DNA of 60,000 nucleotides from Cristatella mucedo (Eukaryota; Bryozoa; Phylactolaemata; Cristatellidae): the NCBI GenBank assembly GCA_009760855.2, contig WPIO01000007.1, forward strand, positions 3,974,001-4,034,000, written 5' to 3'. The position numbers and the translations under genes are program-made. The notes under the pieces were generated by a model. It saw only the letters and a list, made by a program, of their open reading frames with translations. It was not told where the DNA came from and ran no database searches. This document shows, one piece after another, positions 51,143 to 60,000 of this stretch (its first letter is position 1; each line of letters begins with the position of its first letter).

Positions 51143-51751
51143 GTGCCCAGCGGCCATGGCCCCCAGACCCGAAAATCCGAACCTCCGGGCCGGAAGGTTC
51201 GCTCAAGCGCCGAACCTCCTAAAGCGGCTGGGGCCAGCCCCCCACCCGCTCGAGCAAGCCGTCCCCTTCAGCCCATGCCAAGAAGCTCCCGAACCACCCC
51301 CCCCCCGACCGTGCAACGGCACCAGCCGGCAGATCCAGTGGCGCCAGCCGGCGAAGTAGGCGAACCCAAACCGTCTGCCTCGTCCTCCTCCTCGCTGGCC
51401 GTGGCCGGCAGGACCCTCTCGCAGCACCAGCAGAGATCGGCCGCCCACGGCTCTAGTCGAGCCAGCTGTGGCCGGCAGATCCTTAGGGTCCCCCCCCCCC
51501 CCCCGCAGGGGCGGGAGTCGGCGGAAGCCGCGGAGCCCGGACTACCGCCGCACGCTCTCGGCGGAAGCCGCCCCGCCCCGAGGAGCAGCCCGACCCCCGG
51601 TAGCCTCAGCGCTCCCCCCCCCCCAGCAGCAGCAGCAGCAGCAGCCGTGGATCAGCTTGGCGGCGCTAAGGAGAGCGCCGCTGCTTGCTTGACGGCACAG
51701 CGAACTGACATTTGTAAAGTGAATTGTAAATTTGTAAAAGAAAATTGTTAA
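51143..51751 (+). CDS. Proline/serine/alanine-rich open frame, uncertain
   Basis: 202 codons, unusually long for this window, with tracts PPPPP, SSSSS and AAAAAAA and no recognisable domain. Its C-terminal end (KVNCKFVKENC) comes from a TTTGTAAA-rich repeat, which argues against a real protein. GC-rich DNA is stop-poor in several frames, and overlapping frames on both strands are also open. Poly-C runs (51299, 51491, 51617) could hide frame errors. It could be a first exon, a retroelement leader or chance. Confidence 0.2.
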   Translation: MPSGHGPQTRKSEPPGRKVRSSAEPPKAAGASPPPARASRPLQPMPRSSRTTPPPTVQRHQPADPVAPAGEVGEPKPSASSSSSLAVAGRTLSQHQQRSAAHGSSRASCGRQILRVPPPPPQGRESAEAAEPGLPPHALGGSRPAPRSSPTPGSLSAPPPPAAAAAAAVDQLGGAKESAAACLTAQRTDICKVNCKFVKENC

Positions 51752-51949
51752 TCGATTGAATTGATTGAAAATACACTGTAAATTGTATATTTGTAATTTG
51801 TACATTTGGGCAAGTTTCCCGTCCGTGTACAAAGGAAAAGAAAATACTAAAAGCCTAGATATCTAGAGTCCGGATAAAATGCTCCGTTCGGGGACAGTGA
51901 ATGTGAGGAAAAAATAAATATTTCAATTGTATGGGATAGCATCGATGAG
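51752..51949. other. AT-rich stretch after the GC-rich frame
   Basis: Repeated TTTGTAAA/TTGTAAATT motifs between about 51711 and 51805. Nothing else recognised. Confidence 0.45.
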
Positions 51950-52065
51950 AACTACGAGAACTCATCTCTATCCAGGCGCTTTACGTATGCCGCAGAACTC
52001 GAGTCTAAGACCTTGGCCTTCAAAGGTGAGCATCCTACCTCTGCGCCAAGTTCCATCTTCGGCTG
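51950..52065 (-). mobile_element. SINE-B copy, degraded
   Basis: GAGAACTCATCTCTATCCAG, GCGCTTTACGTATGCCGC, then inverted head GAACTCGAGTCTAAGACC and GTGAGCATCCTACCTCTGCG. Confidence 0.75.
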
Positions 52066-53155
52066 GGAAGTTTGTCGGTCGCCATTAGCCGGAAATGCAA
52101 GACGGCCACTAACGAAGACGAACTAACGGAGTGCCGGAGATCAGGGCGACCGCAGCTAGCTATTCTGCGTGTTAGAAGAGCGCGAGTAAATTTATCAAGC
52201 GTGGCATTAGGCTCGACTGTTCAGCGCTTAAGCGCGCTCGAGATTTCCCCCAGTGCGGTCGGCGTCAGCGAGGCGCCTAGAGGATTACGTCGGCCTGGCC
52301 TGGTAAGCGGCAGTAGCGGAGAGCTTCAGAATGAGCGACCGGAAGCGAAGGAGGGCGAGAGTCAGAGCCTTCTCTACTTCCTTCTCTTGGTCACGACGAG
52401 GACTCAAAAGTAATTGTTTACGATGAGCGGCCGCTGCCGCGGCTGCGGCACACCTAGTATGACCTGAGGTGCGTTGCAGCTTCTGCACTGTAGCCTACGA
52501 GCACGGTACTCGTAACGACGCTAGTCCAAACGGACGTGCGGCGAACGCAGGTGAAGCGGACTCGTGCCACTGAGCACGGCTAGCGAGTCGCAGCGGCTGC
52601 ATCGATACGCCCATCGATACGCCGCCGGTAGCGGAGCGAGGCGGCGGCAGCAACAGAAGGATCGCCCATACCTTAATATCACAGGTCCGTACCCATAGCG
52701 TAGAGCGGTCTCTCTCAATATCCAACAGCCGCAGAGGGCTAAATGCGTCCTGCACCGGCCATGGAGTGCAGCAAACTCTCGTTCGGCGCCCGAGTGCTAT
52801 TTAACTGCCATGCCCGGAGCCTACAGCGAGCACAACTAATCGTGGCTAGAAGATGATTTGGGCTCTTATGCCGACTAAGCATAATTTATGACAAAGCCAG
52901 TTCCTAATAATTACAATTCAGAAGTCGCGAATATTATCTCGGCATTTAAAATCTAGCTGATTTTGCACGCCAACTTTTCATTGCCTCTTCTTAAATCAGC
53001 GGAGCTCCTTATAACCGGGGTAACAAAGGAAACCTAACACAACTAACTATGGGAGGCGTTCAGGTTCGCAGCCCCACCTCGTTACGTTTCAATAAAGATT
53101 ACTGCTGAAGATTTTCAGATGCCTTCTTTGCATCTGTCATGGTAGATATACTGTC
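52066..53155. other. GC-rich intergenic DNA containing a repeated segment
   Basis: 52490-52800 resembles 58570-58930 (see repeat entry). Otherwise no gene is supported; the open frames are compositional. Confidence 0.4.
52600..52800. repeat. GC-rich repeated segment, copy 1
   Basis: GGCGGCAGCAACAGAAG, GTCCGTACCCATAGCGTAGA, GCGGTCTCTCTCAATATC and CTCTCGTTCGGCGCCCGAGTG correspond in order to blocks at 58765-58911. Confidence 0.6.
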
Positions 53156-53158
53156 TTA

Positions 53159-53302
53159 ATCTTCATCGCTGACAGCGGTGACAGCAATGAGCTGGGCTTC
53201 AATGCCTTTTGGACCTTCGAGCGCCCAGCACTTCACCACTTCACGTGACTGGAGACAGGAGGACCACTTCAGCTTCAGCTCTATCTCAAGAGATACCTGA
53301 AA
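53159..53302 (-). CDS. Candidate terminal exon of an unidentified gene
   Basis: On the minus strand, acceptor CGTTTCAG is followed by an open stretch of about 46 codons encoding LEIELKLKWSSCLQSREVVK and CWALEGPKGIEAQLIAVTAV, ending SDED and TAA. Composition and length look exonic and an acidic C-terminus is plausible. I cannot assign a family, no upstream exon was found on the minus strand, and no AATAAA follows. It may be chance. Confidence 0.25.
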
Positions 53303-53889
53303 CGACCTCAAAACTAGAACACTATTAATACACACAACGCAAGGAGACCACTCTCCATGCACCTTTGCGCAAGTTAATTCTACTTATGTTATCATTTCTA
53401 TCCCTAGCATCGTCTTGCCAATCCAGTTATGTCTGTATTCCATTCAGTTAGACAATATGTGTGCGTGCGTGCGTGCATATATGGGGGGGTAACATTCTGG
53501 GTAACATTTGGGATACTTCTTAGCAAGCATACATCCACTGATAGACTTTTGAATGCAGATATCAATGAAGTCACTTCGAACCGGAGCCTAATCCCAAAGT
53601 CTAATCCATTTTACGACACCGACTCAGCAAGCACAGCATTGTGGTAAACACACGAAGTTGGTCGACATACAGGGACAAGAAGATCAGAGCATAGTTTGCC
53701 AAGTTGACACCTCAATGACAATGACAATGACAATGACCTCAATGACCGCCGCAGAGGAAGCCGCTTACTCATTAGAGCACGCACTAGAAGAAGCTTCCCC
53801 CTTAAATCGGCAAAAACGCGAAGAAAACTTGTCAAAGTGCAGAAATGATCGGCAAGCAATCATCTACGCTGGTTTGACCTGCTGGTAAA
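53303..53889. other. Intergenic; short tandem repeats
   Basis: GTGC/GTGCGTGC repeat near 53459-53477 and AATGAC repeated about four times near 53714-53740. A 76-codon frame is not recognised. Confidence 0.45.
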
Positions 53890-53985
53890 GGTCTTGCCTT
53901 TAAGGATCAAGGTCGTGGGCTCAAGGCCTGCAGCATATGCAAAGCACCTGGATCTTCAAGTTCTCTTAGCGTTCTATACTAAGGC
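53890..53985 (+). mobile_element. SINE-B copy, diverged
   Basis: Head remnant with B box GTCGTGGGCTCAAGGCCTGC (about 53912), then GCAAAGCACCTGGATC and CAAGTTCTCTTAGCGTTCTA. Confidence 0.8.
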
Positions 53986-54097
53986 AGTATATATTGCAGC
54001 TCATTACGCTATCAAACGCAATTGGCATATGGCATGCAGAATTGTCACCCTACTGAACGTTGCCAAAATACTGTTCTTCGTCTGGCATGTACCGAGC

Positions 54098-54236
54098 TGG
54101 TTTGGTCCAGCGGTTAAGGTGCTCGCCCCGAGCAAGGTCTGGCTGAGGTCGTGGGCTCGAGCCCCGAGGCACATGTGAAGCGCCTGAATTGTGATTAAGT
54201 TCTCTTAGGGCGCTATACAAATGAACTATTATTACC
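54098..54236 (+). mobile_element. SINE-B copy, complete reference copy
   Basis: A box TGGTCCAGCGGTTAAGGTGC (about 54108), B box GTGGGCTCGAGCCCC (about 54152), then the shared tail GTGAAGCGCCTGAATTGTGA, TTAAGTTCTCTTAGGGCGC, TATACAAATGAACTATTATT. Both Pol III promoter boxes are intact-looking and the tail ends in (ATT)n. Confidence 0.94.
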
Positions 54237-54267
54237 GAGGGTTAGCACCAGTCACATGATTATAATA

Positions 54268-54445
54268 AGGTTAGCTGATTTAACGACCTCATTTATATAC
54301 CGACAGAAGAGCCTTAACGGCTATCACCACCGTTTGCAGTGACTAATTGAAGATCGCACACTACTGGAGGACTCGAACACACGACTTGGATCGTGAAAAG
54401 TGAAAAAGTGAAAAGTGAGCACCTTAATCTTGGGCTATGACCCAG
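54268..54445 (-). mobile_element. SINE-A copy
   Basis: GCTGATTTAACGACCTCATT, CTATCACCACCGTTTGCAGT, inverted B box GACTCGAACACACGACTTGG, then head to the A-box region GCACCTTAATCTTGGGC. A GTGAAAA motif is repeated three times at about 54391-54417. Confidence 0.9.
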
Positions 54446-54729
54446 GAGCGATTCGTACCAACAGACCCCATCAGCAGCACGATTTCGATGTAGTAAAGCA
54501 GCTTGTTCGACATCAGAGCTGCAGTCAATTGCCGTCAATCAATTTTCGCAGTAACAGTTACTATAGTCACAGGATCCACAATGGCTTTTTACTAGCTCAG
54601 GAAGAACGACCACTTTGTTCCTCACAGCGTCCGTCGCGTTAGGACGTCAGACTTGCACATTACCAGCAGCTAGTTCTATAATCTTCTCTAAAAAGCAAAC
54701 TTTCTCTTTCTAAGTCGTACTTTGGCTTC

Positions 54730-55095
54730 CTAATGTAATGTAATGTATCTGCGTCTGTAACTCCACAAAGTCATACAGACCATGTGGGTGTTACGCAGGC
54801 GAGTTTTGTATAGCCCACTCACAGCCTAAGCGGCTTTCGGTACGCATTCGGTAGCCAACAGACTTTGTCTCACGCAACAAAGAGAAAGTGGGAAGCATAG
54901 CAGAGTTAGGAGAGCAGTTGAGGTAGTGCGTAGCATAGAAGTAGCAGTTCAGGACAGCTGAAAAAGATGTGCCATAGTCGGCAGTTGGAGAGTAGATGTC
55001 GTTGCGTAAGAATTGTGGAAGCGAGTTCCACAGTCTGGGACCTGCAGAGCTAAAGCTTCCGTCGCCAACTGTCTTTAAGCGGAGGAATGGGACCT
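54730..55095 (-). mobile_element. LINE-beta 3' part
   Basis: 3' end AATGTAATGTATCTGCGTCT at 54734, then GTGTTACGCAGGCGAGTTTT, GGTACGCATTCGGTAGCC and AGTGGGAAGCATAGCAGAG. The minus strand codes for the same C-terminal block as 1634-2083 and is close to it in sequence. Confidence 0.92.
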
Positions 55096-56480
55096 CATTT
55101 CAAAACACGGAGCTTCAGCCATGCTTTGCACCTGTGCTACAGCGGTCACATTATCGCCCTTGCTAGCATATAGGTTAACAGCAGTCAGTTCAATTCTGCT
55201 GCCATCATTAGCATGCTTACGTTCAAGTTTTCTTAGTTGCCTCAGCATTATTCTCAGCAGGCTGCTGGTTAGCTGTGGGTCTTAATTCAGTATTATACCT
55301 TTGCACAAGACATCGCCCTCGGGTTTCCATGCTCTCATGATAAGTGAGTCCAAGTGCTGCTGCGAGCTTCTAAGCTGTCTTAATGCCCCGAAAACTTGGA
55401 TCTGCACAATAATTCGCATAATTTCCTCAGACGATTGCTCTTTCGAAATCTAAATTTTGGCAGAGCAAGTAGCCAATTCACCTTTCAAGCACTCAATACT
55501 ACAATCATTATACGCCTTAGTACAGCCAATACAGAAAGTCATCTTTCATGTGCCATACTCACCACAAACGTGACAAGCAATGAGACTTGCTCAATATTAC
55601 AGCTAAGGATCCTCAGTAATTACATTGGGTAACAGATTTCAATTTTATTGTCTTTGGGTCCACTGCGTGTTTGCCTAGTAATCCTTATGCCTAAGATATA
55701 TAAGTGGATAAAAGCTGTTGATCCACAAGTCTCTGAGGTCACGGCAATGGGATTTTGAAATAAATGTTTTTGCTGTTTGGCACGGTGCTGGCACCACGAT
55801 TGCTCATAAAGCACGCGCTGTGCGGATTGGTGATTTGGCGATGAGTTAGGCAAGTTAGGCGGATGTATCGCTATAGAGCAGTATCCGTACAAGTCTAACA
55901 GAAGGTGCCTTGAGAGAGCAATTTAATTTATGTTATTGCACATTAAAATAATATTGAATAGCCATATTTGATTGGCATGTCAAAACGAGGTCATTTGCAC
56001 CCACCAGATTCATTTTTTTACTCCGCGAAAGCATACATTGAGATGTACGGGGCCTACTAAACAAACTTGAGCGTTCCTGTCGGGGATCAAGACAAGCCGT
56101 CGGCATCCCAGCTTACACGGACAGACTGCATCAGAACTCTAGAATGCGAGGTGAAAAATTGTTGCTCGCTAGATGGAATGTCTTGCATAATATAAGGTAA
56201 CGTGTGTGAAGTGCCGTTTTTTAATTATATATTTACATTCTACTAAAGAAGGAGAAAAGAGAACCATGAAGTTTTTTATCCCAAGAATGTGGGATACAAA
56301 CTAAGACTCAAACTCAAGCTGACCACTAAAGCAACTGCTACTTTTGCACGATAGACCCTTCCAAACCCTGAATTGGCAAGAGTGTGCCTACTATCACGTA
56401 TCCACACATTCTCTCGATCCATCGAGCCCAGCACAGCACTGCCCCGAGCTCCCAGCCTCACCTCTCCGGAAGTGGATTGG
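55096..56480. other. Intergenic, nothing recognised
   Basis: Short frames at 55396-55632 and 55620-55892 carry no motif. Confidence 0.4.
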
Positions 56481-57640
56481 CTATCTTCACGGAGAGCATG
56501 TCAGGCAGCGAAGAAGATATTGCAGATACAGACTCAAATTTCACAGATGCGGCAGAAAAGATAAAGCCACACTTCTTCAGTCAGAAAGATCTTAACTATC
56601 TCACCAGAGACCGTGGTCTCTGCTCCAATGCTGAGTTGACATTTAGGCTCATTGAGTAAAACTTGTTGGATGAAAATGTGAAAGTAACAGATCACCAGAT
56701 AAAGTATCATCAATGTTTTTCAAATTCATCAGTCGGCAAGATGGACTGTGCTTCTGCAACGACGTGTCCGGTCTATTCGTGGCAATAAGAATCGCGTGTA
56801 ACCCGAATGAACGGCACCTATTCATAGGCGGTTCGTCCAGGAGCCCCAAAGCTGCCAGGAAGCCTTCGGAACGAGAAAATATGCCAACGGTCTCTCCGTA
56901 CGGCTCTTTCTTTGCACCTTGAAGATGACTACACCAGTGTCAAGATGCTGCTGAGTGCCATGAAGTAAGGCGACTATGGCTAGATCACTGGCGACTTGAA
57001 AATGGTGTCACTACTTATAGGCCTCCATGGCGGCTTCGCAACGTTCCTTTGTTTGCTTTACCTACCTCTATTACAGCCAGCACACTAAAAGCACACTATC
57101 ACTAAAGGGTCTGGCCAGAGCCGACCGAGCTCTCTGTAGGGAAGATAGCATCAAGTGGGAGCCTCTGGTAGAGCGTCGGAAGGCTTTGATGCCACCGCTG
57201 CATATCAAGTTGGGCGTCATAAAGCGATCAGTCACAGCTGTAGGCAATGAGTCAGCAGCTGTAAAAGAACCTCCAACATATCTTTCAACAGCTATTCCAG
57301 GCAAAAGTCAAATCTAGCATCTTCGTCTGACCGCAGATGAAAGATACCATAGAATGTGACGAATTCTCCGAGACTCTGAACAGGATGGAAAAAGCGGCAC
57401 GGAAGAGTTTCGTGGCAGTGGTGCACGGCTTTCGGGGAAATCGCAAGGCTGAAAGCTGAGCCGCTGATTCAGACTGTCACATAAAGAAACATGCTAAATT
57501 AGATGCAGGGTGCATCTGGCAAACCCGCATTTTCGTTTCTCATCTTGAACAACTCGAAGAGAACACGTGAGCAAAGGAGAACGCGGTCGGCGGAGTCAGG
57601 CAAGCACTTTCACCAGGATATACGGGCATCTCTCTAGTAC
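56481..57640 (+). pseudogene. Degenerate copy of a repeat-associated invertebrate protein family (LMPPLHIKLG signature)
   Basis: Plus-strand reading with many stops and frameshifts shows DYTSVKMLLSAMK (about 56924-56965), GDLKMVSLLIGLHGGF (about 56992-57040), DSIKWEPLVERRKALMPPLH (about 57137-57205) and IKLGVIKR. Downstream are ECDEFSETLNRMEKAA (about 57352-57400), RKSFVAVVHGF and a final block about 57500-57600. From memory, these blocks occur in this order in uncharacterised, often multicopy predicted proteins of many invertebrates, suggesting a transposon-linked origin. That recollection should be confirmed by search. No catalytic motif was identified; this copy is clearly inactive. Confidence 0.7.
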
Positions 57641-57900
57641 GCCGAAATAGTACGCCCTGACAAGTCGCCGGCATCAAGCCTTACACATAGCTGCATAATA
57701 TAATAGGACGCAGGATTAGCATCTTATCATCGGAAATGACTCTGCTGTAAGTAATCTCAACGGAATGATACTCGAGAAGCTTTAATGGTGCGGTTTTATG
57801 GTTTATTGCGGGTTTGTGGTTTTATTTGTCTATGGGCTATATGGAATTACGGTTGAATGAGTTAATGTTTTTACGAGGGTGAGTTACTGTCGGGTGAGGA
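57641..57900. other. Intergenic, nothing recognised
   Basis: No feature seen. Confidence 0.4.
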
Positions 57901-60000
57901 TGGGGGGGTGGAAAGCAGGACGGGAGGGAAGGGGAGAGCGGCTGTGCGGTGTAACGCTGCGAGCGTTGACGGAATGCAACAGTGTTGAGTCCGCCCCACC
58001 CCTCGGCGTCTGCCTTACGTCGTTTGCGTACCGGCGCGTGCTTGGTGTCAGGGCGTCAGCATACAAATGGCTCGCGAATACAATCGCAGTGCGGTTTGGG
58101 CAGGCCAAGGTCACTTATACGCCGCCAGCGCTTCGCCCGCGCTCAGGAATTGCAATCGCGCATTTCGCGAAAAGGAAATGAACTTACTTTTGGTTTGAAA
58201 GTCTGGACCTCGCTATCGGCTTGGGTCACTACTTGACTTTTTATCCCTTGCGTCTCAGCTAAAGACACATCCGTTCAGCTAAGCTTTCCTTCCGCCGCGG
58301 TTAACTCGTCTGTTTTGTTCCCGCGTGCCTGGCACGCTTATCTGCGACTAGTTCAGTGCAACTTAATAGCCACAAGTCCAACTAGCCGGTGGCCCTGAGT
58401 GTCTTCTTGTGCTCTTGAGCGAGCTGACCTAAGCACGGTGCCGCGGTAAACACGGGTGCATTCAAGTGCACAGGCAGAGAGAGAGAGAGATCTCGTTCTC
58501 CCAGGATGCTATTGCTTCAAGCGCTTCGCTGTGGCGGCTTCTGCTTCGTGAAAGTCCTTAAGCAAAAAACAAGCACAGCGCTCGCAGCGACGCTAGTCCT
58601 AGCCGACGGGTACAAAAAAATACAGGCCTCGAAGAGTCCTAGCGCTAATCCGAAGCGCTACGATTGCCGACAAATACCGGCCTCGAAGTCGGAGCCTCGA
58701 AGCGCGGCACAGCGAGTCTCAGATTTTGCCTCGATATGCGCCGGCCTGCCGACGGTTGGCGGCTGGCGGCAGCAATGAAGAGCGCGCCAAATCCTTAACA
58801 CGACAAGTTCGCACCCGTAGCGGAGAGCAGTCTATTTCGACAGTCGCCGCGAGCCGTGCGCGTTCGGGACCAGCAATGGCGCGCGAAGCAACTCTCATTG
58901 GACGCCCAGTGGCGACCGCTCGGGACATTTAGCCGTCACTCGGAGCAGAGCCCTGCGAGAGCGTAGGCGCAGCGCACAAAAGCCGCGCCTGCGCTCTAAC
59001 TAGAAGCCGCCGTCACTCCGTCGCACGGCCGCTGCCCATCTTCCTGAGACCGGTCCTCCGATTTAGCCGAGTCGGCGGTCGTGGTTCCCTGCGGACGTGG
59101 AAGAGCGTCGAATGTTACCGCGGTTGCCATGAGACGGGGTGCCGAGTCGGCGAAACGGAACTGCGCTTCGCACGCCGCAGAGCTGCACGCGGGCCGCGCG
59201 TACATCAGCAGCAGCGACTTGCGATTGCGGGCGCGCTCGCGTCATCCTGACCCAGTCTGGAAAGCGAGTGGGCGTAACAAGCGCACTTCCGGGGAGCTGC
59301 GGCGATAAGTGCCCCGCCCCTGGGCGCTGTCACTCTGTTACTACTGTGAAATCCGACGCCAGCGGCAAGCGGACCACAATAAGACGGCCGGTTTAGGGTG
59401 CAAGCGGAGGAACAGCGGCGACCAGTCAGCTTCGTCCGCTCGTGCGGCAGGCATTACGCGACGATCGCCGGCCGCAGGGGAACCGCACGACTGCCCGCCC
59501 TCAGAACGAGGCTCGCGTGCTAAGCTTCGGGATCGAGCGCGGGACTCGCACCGTTCGTACATGGTGAGTTGCCGCCGCCGCGGTAGCTCCGATGCGCAAC
59601 GCTACGCGCCTCGTTAGCCGAGTAGGCCTAGAGACGCATACATAGCTCGACCGAACGCGCTGCGATCGTGCGCGCGTCCGTCCATCCGTCTGCCGGCCGC
59701 GGCGCGTTGCCGCCGCCCCGACATGGGCCGGTCGCCAGGCCCGACGGCAACCGAGTGCGCGGCACCGCACGGCGAGGCGCTCGAGGCTACTACATTCATT
59801 CGACTGCCAGCGCCGGCCGCGCAAAAGGCGGCGCAGCAGTGGTGGCGGTCGTTGCGGCCCGCCGTCGCGTCGCGAGGCTCGCAGACCTCGCGGACCAACC
59901 GCGGGACAATGGCCTCGCGCTCTCCGCTAGCTGGCGCTCCGGCGGCGACAGACCGCGGTGGGGGGAGGGAAGACGTGGGCGAGGCCCTTCGCGAGTCGCA
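57901..60000. other. GC-rich, CpG-dense region, possible promoter island
   Basis: CpG dinucleotides are markedly frequent compared with the intronic DNA, most of all from about 58800 to the edge. Overlapping open frames on both strands follow from the composition and none is recognised. An ATG followed by GTGAGT at 59561-59569 could be the end of a short coding first exon, but this is speculative. Confidence 0.4.
58570..58930. repeat. GC-rich repeated segment, copy 2
   Basis: GCTCGCAGCGACGCTAGTCC, GGCGGCAGCAATGAAGAG, GTTCGCACCCGTAGCGGAGA and CTCTCATTGGACGCCCAGTG parallel 52500-52800. Divergence is substantial. Confidence 0.6.

Noticed and set aside
59309-59898. Overlapping 94-107 codon frames at the right edge on both strands
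   Set aside because: GC-rich DNA is stop-poor; several mutually incompatible frames are open and none has a recognisable domain.

Overview
The window is animal nuclear DNA from an invertebrate I cannot name; an aquatic early-branching metazoan such as a sponge is possible but unproven. The evidence is a multi-exon gene with GT-AG introns, tRNA-derived SINEs, non-LTR retrotransposon remnants of L2/CR1 type, Tc1-type relics, long TG/CT/GA/TA microsatellites and no prokaryotic gene organisation. Almost all of the open reading frames are repeat debris or low-complexity sequence.

Positions 4475-43897 (+) carry one confidently identified gene, the ortholog of NAE1/APPBP1, the regulatory subunit of the NEDD8-activating enzyme. 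Fifteen exons were placed by reading across splice sites. They join in frame into 454 codons plus a stop. The roughly 83 N-terminal residues expected from the human protein lie off the left edge. The fourteen introns range from 86 bp to about 7.2 kb, and most of the window is intron.

The introns and the 3' flank are filled by recurrent repeat families, named here for convenience. LINE-alpha is an L2/CR1-like element with a conserved 3' tail ending in (ATT)n. LINE-beta is a related element with a different 3' end. SINE-A and SINE-B both have tRNA-like heads; SINE-B ends in the LINE-alpha tail. There are also three Tc1-type transposase relics, a TA-flanked 860-bp terminal-inverted-repeat element, and an unclassified repeat R present twice.

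From 43.9 kb to 60 kb no second gene could be established. This part holds SINE and LINE copies, a degenerate relic of an invertebrate repeat-associated protein family (about 56.5-57.6 kb), a proline/serine/alanine-rich open frame (51.1-51.8 kb), one unidentified candidate terminal exon on the minus strand (53.2-53.3 kb), and GC-rich CpG-dense DNA at 50.5-52.8 kb and 57.9-60 kb. The last kilobase may be a promoter island for a gene beyond the right edge.

All alignments were made by eye against remembered family motifs. Boundaries of repeats are approximate, typically within 10-50 bp. Exon boundaries are exact to the splice site.
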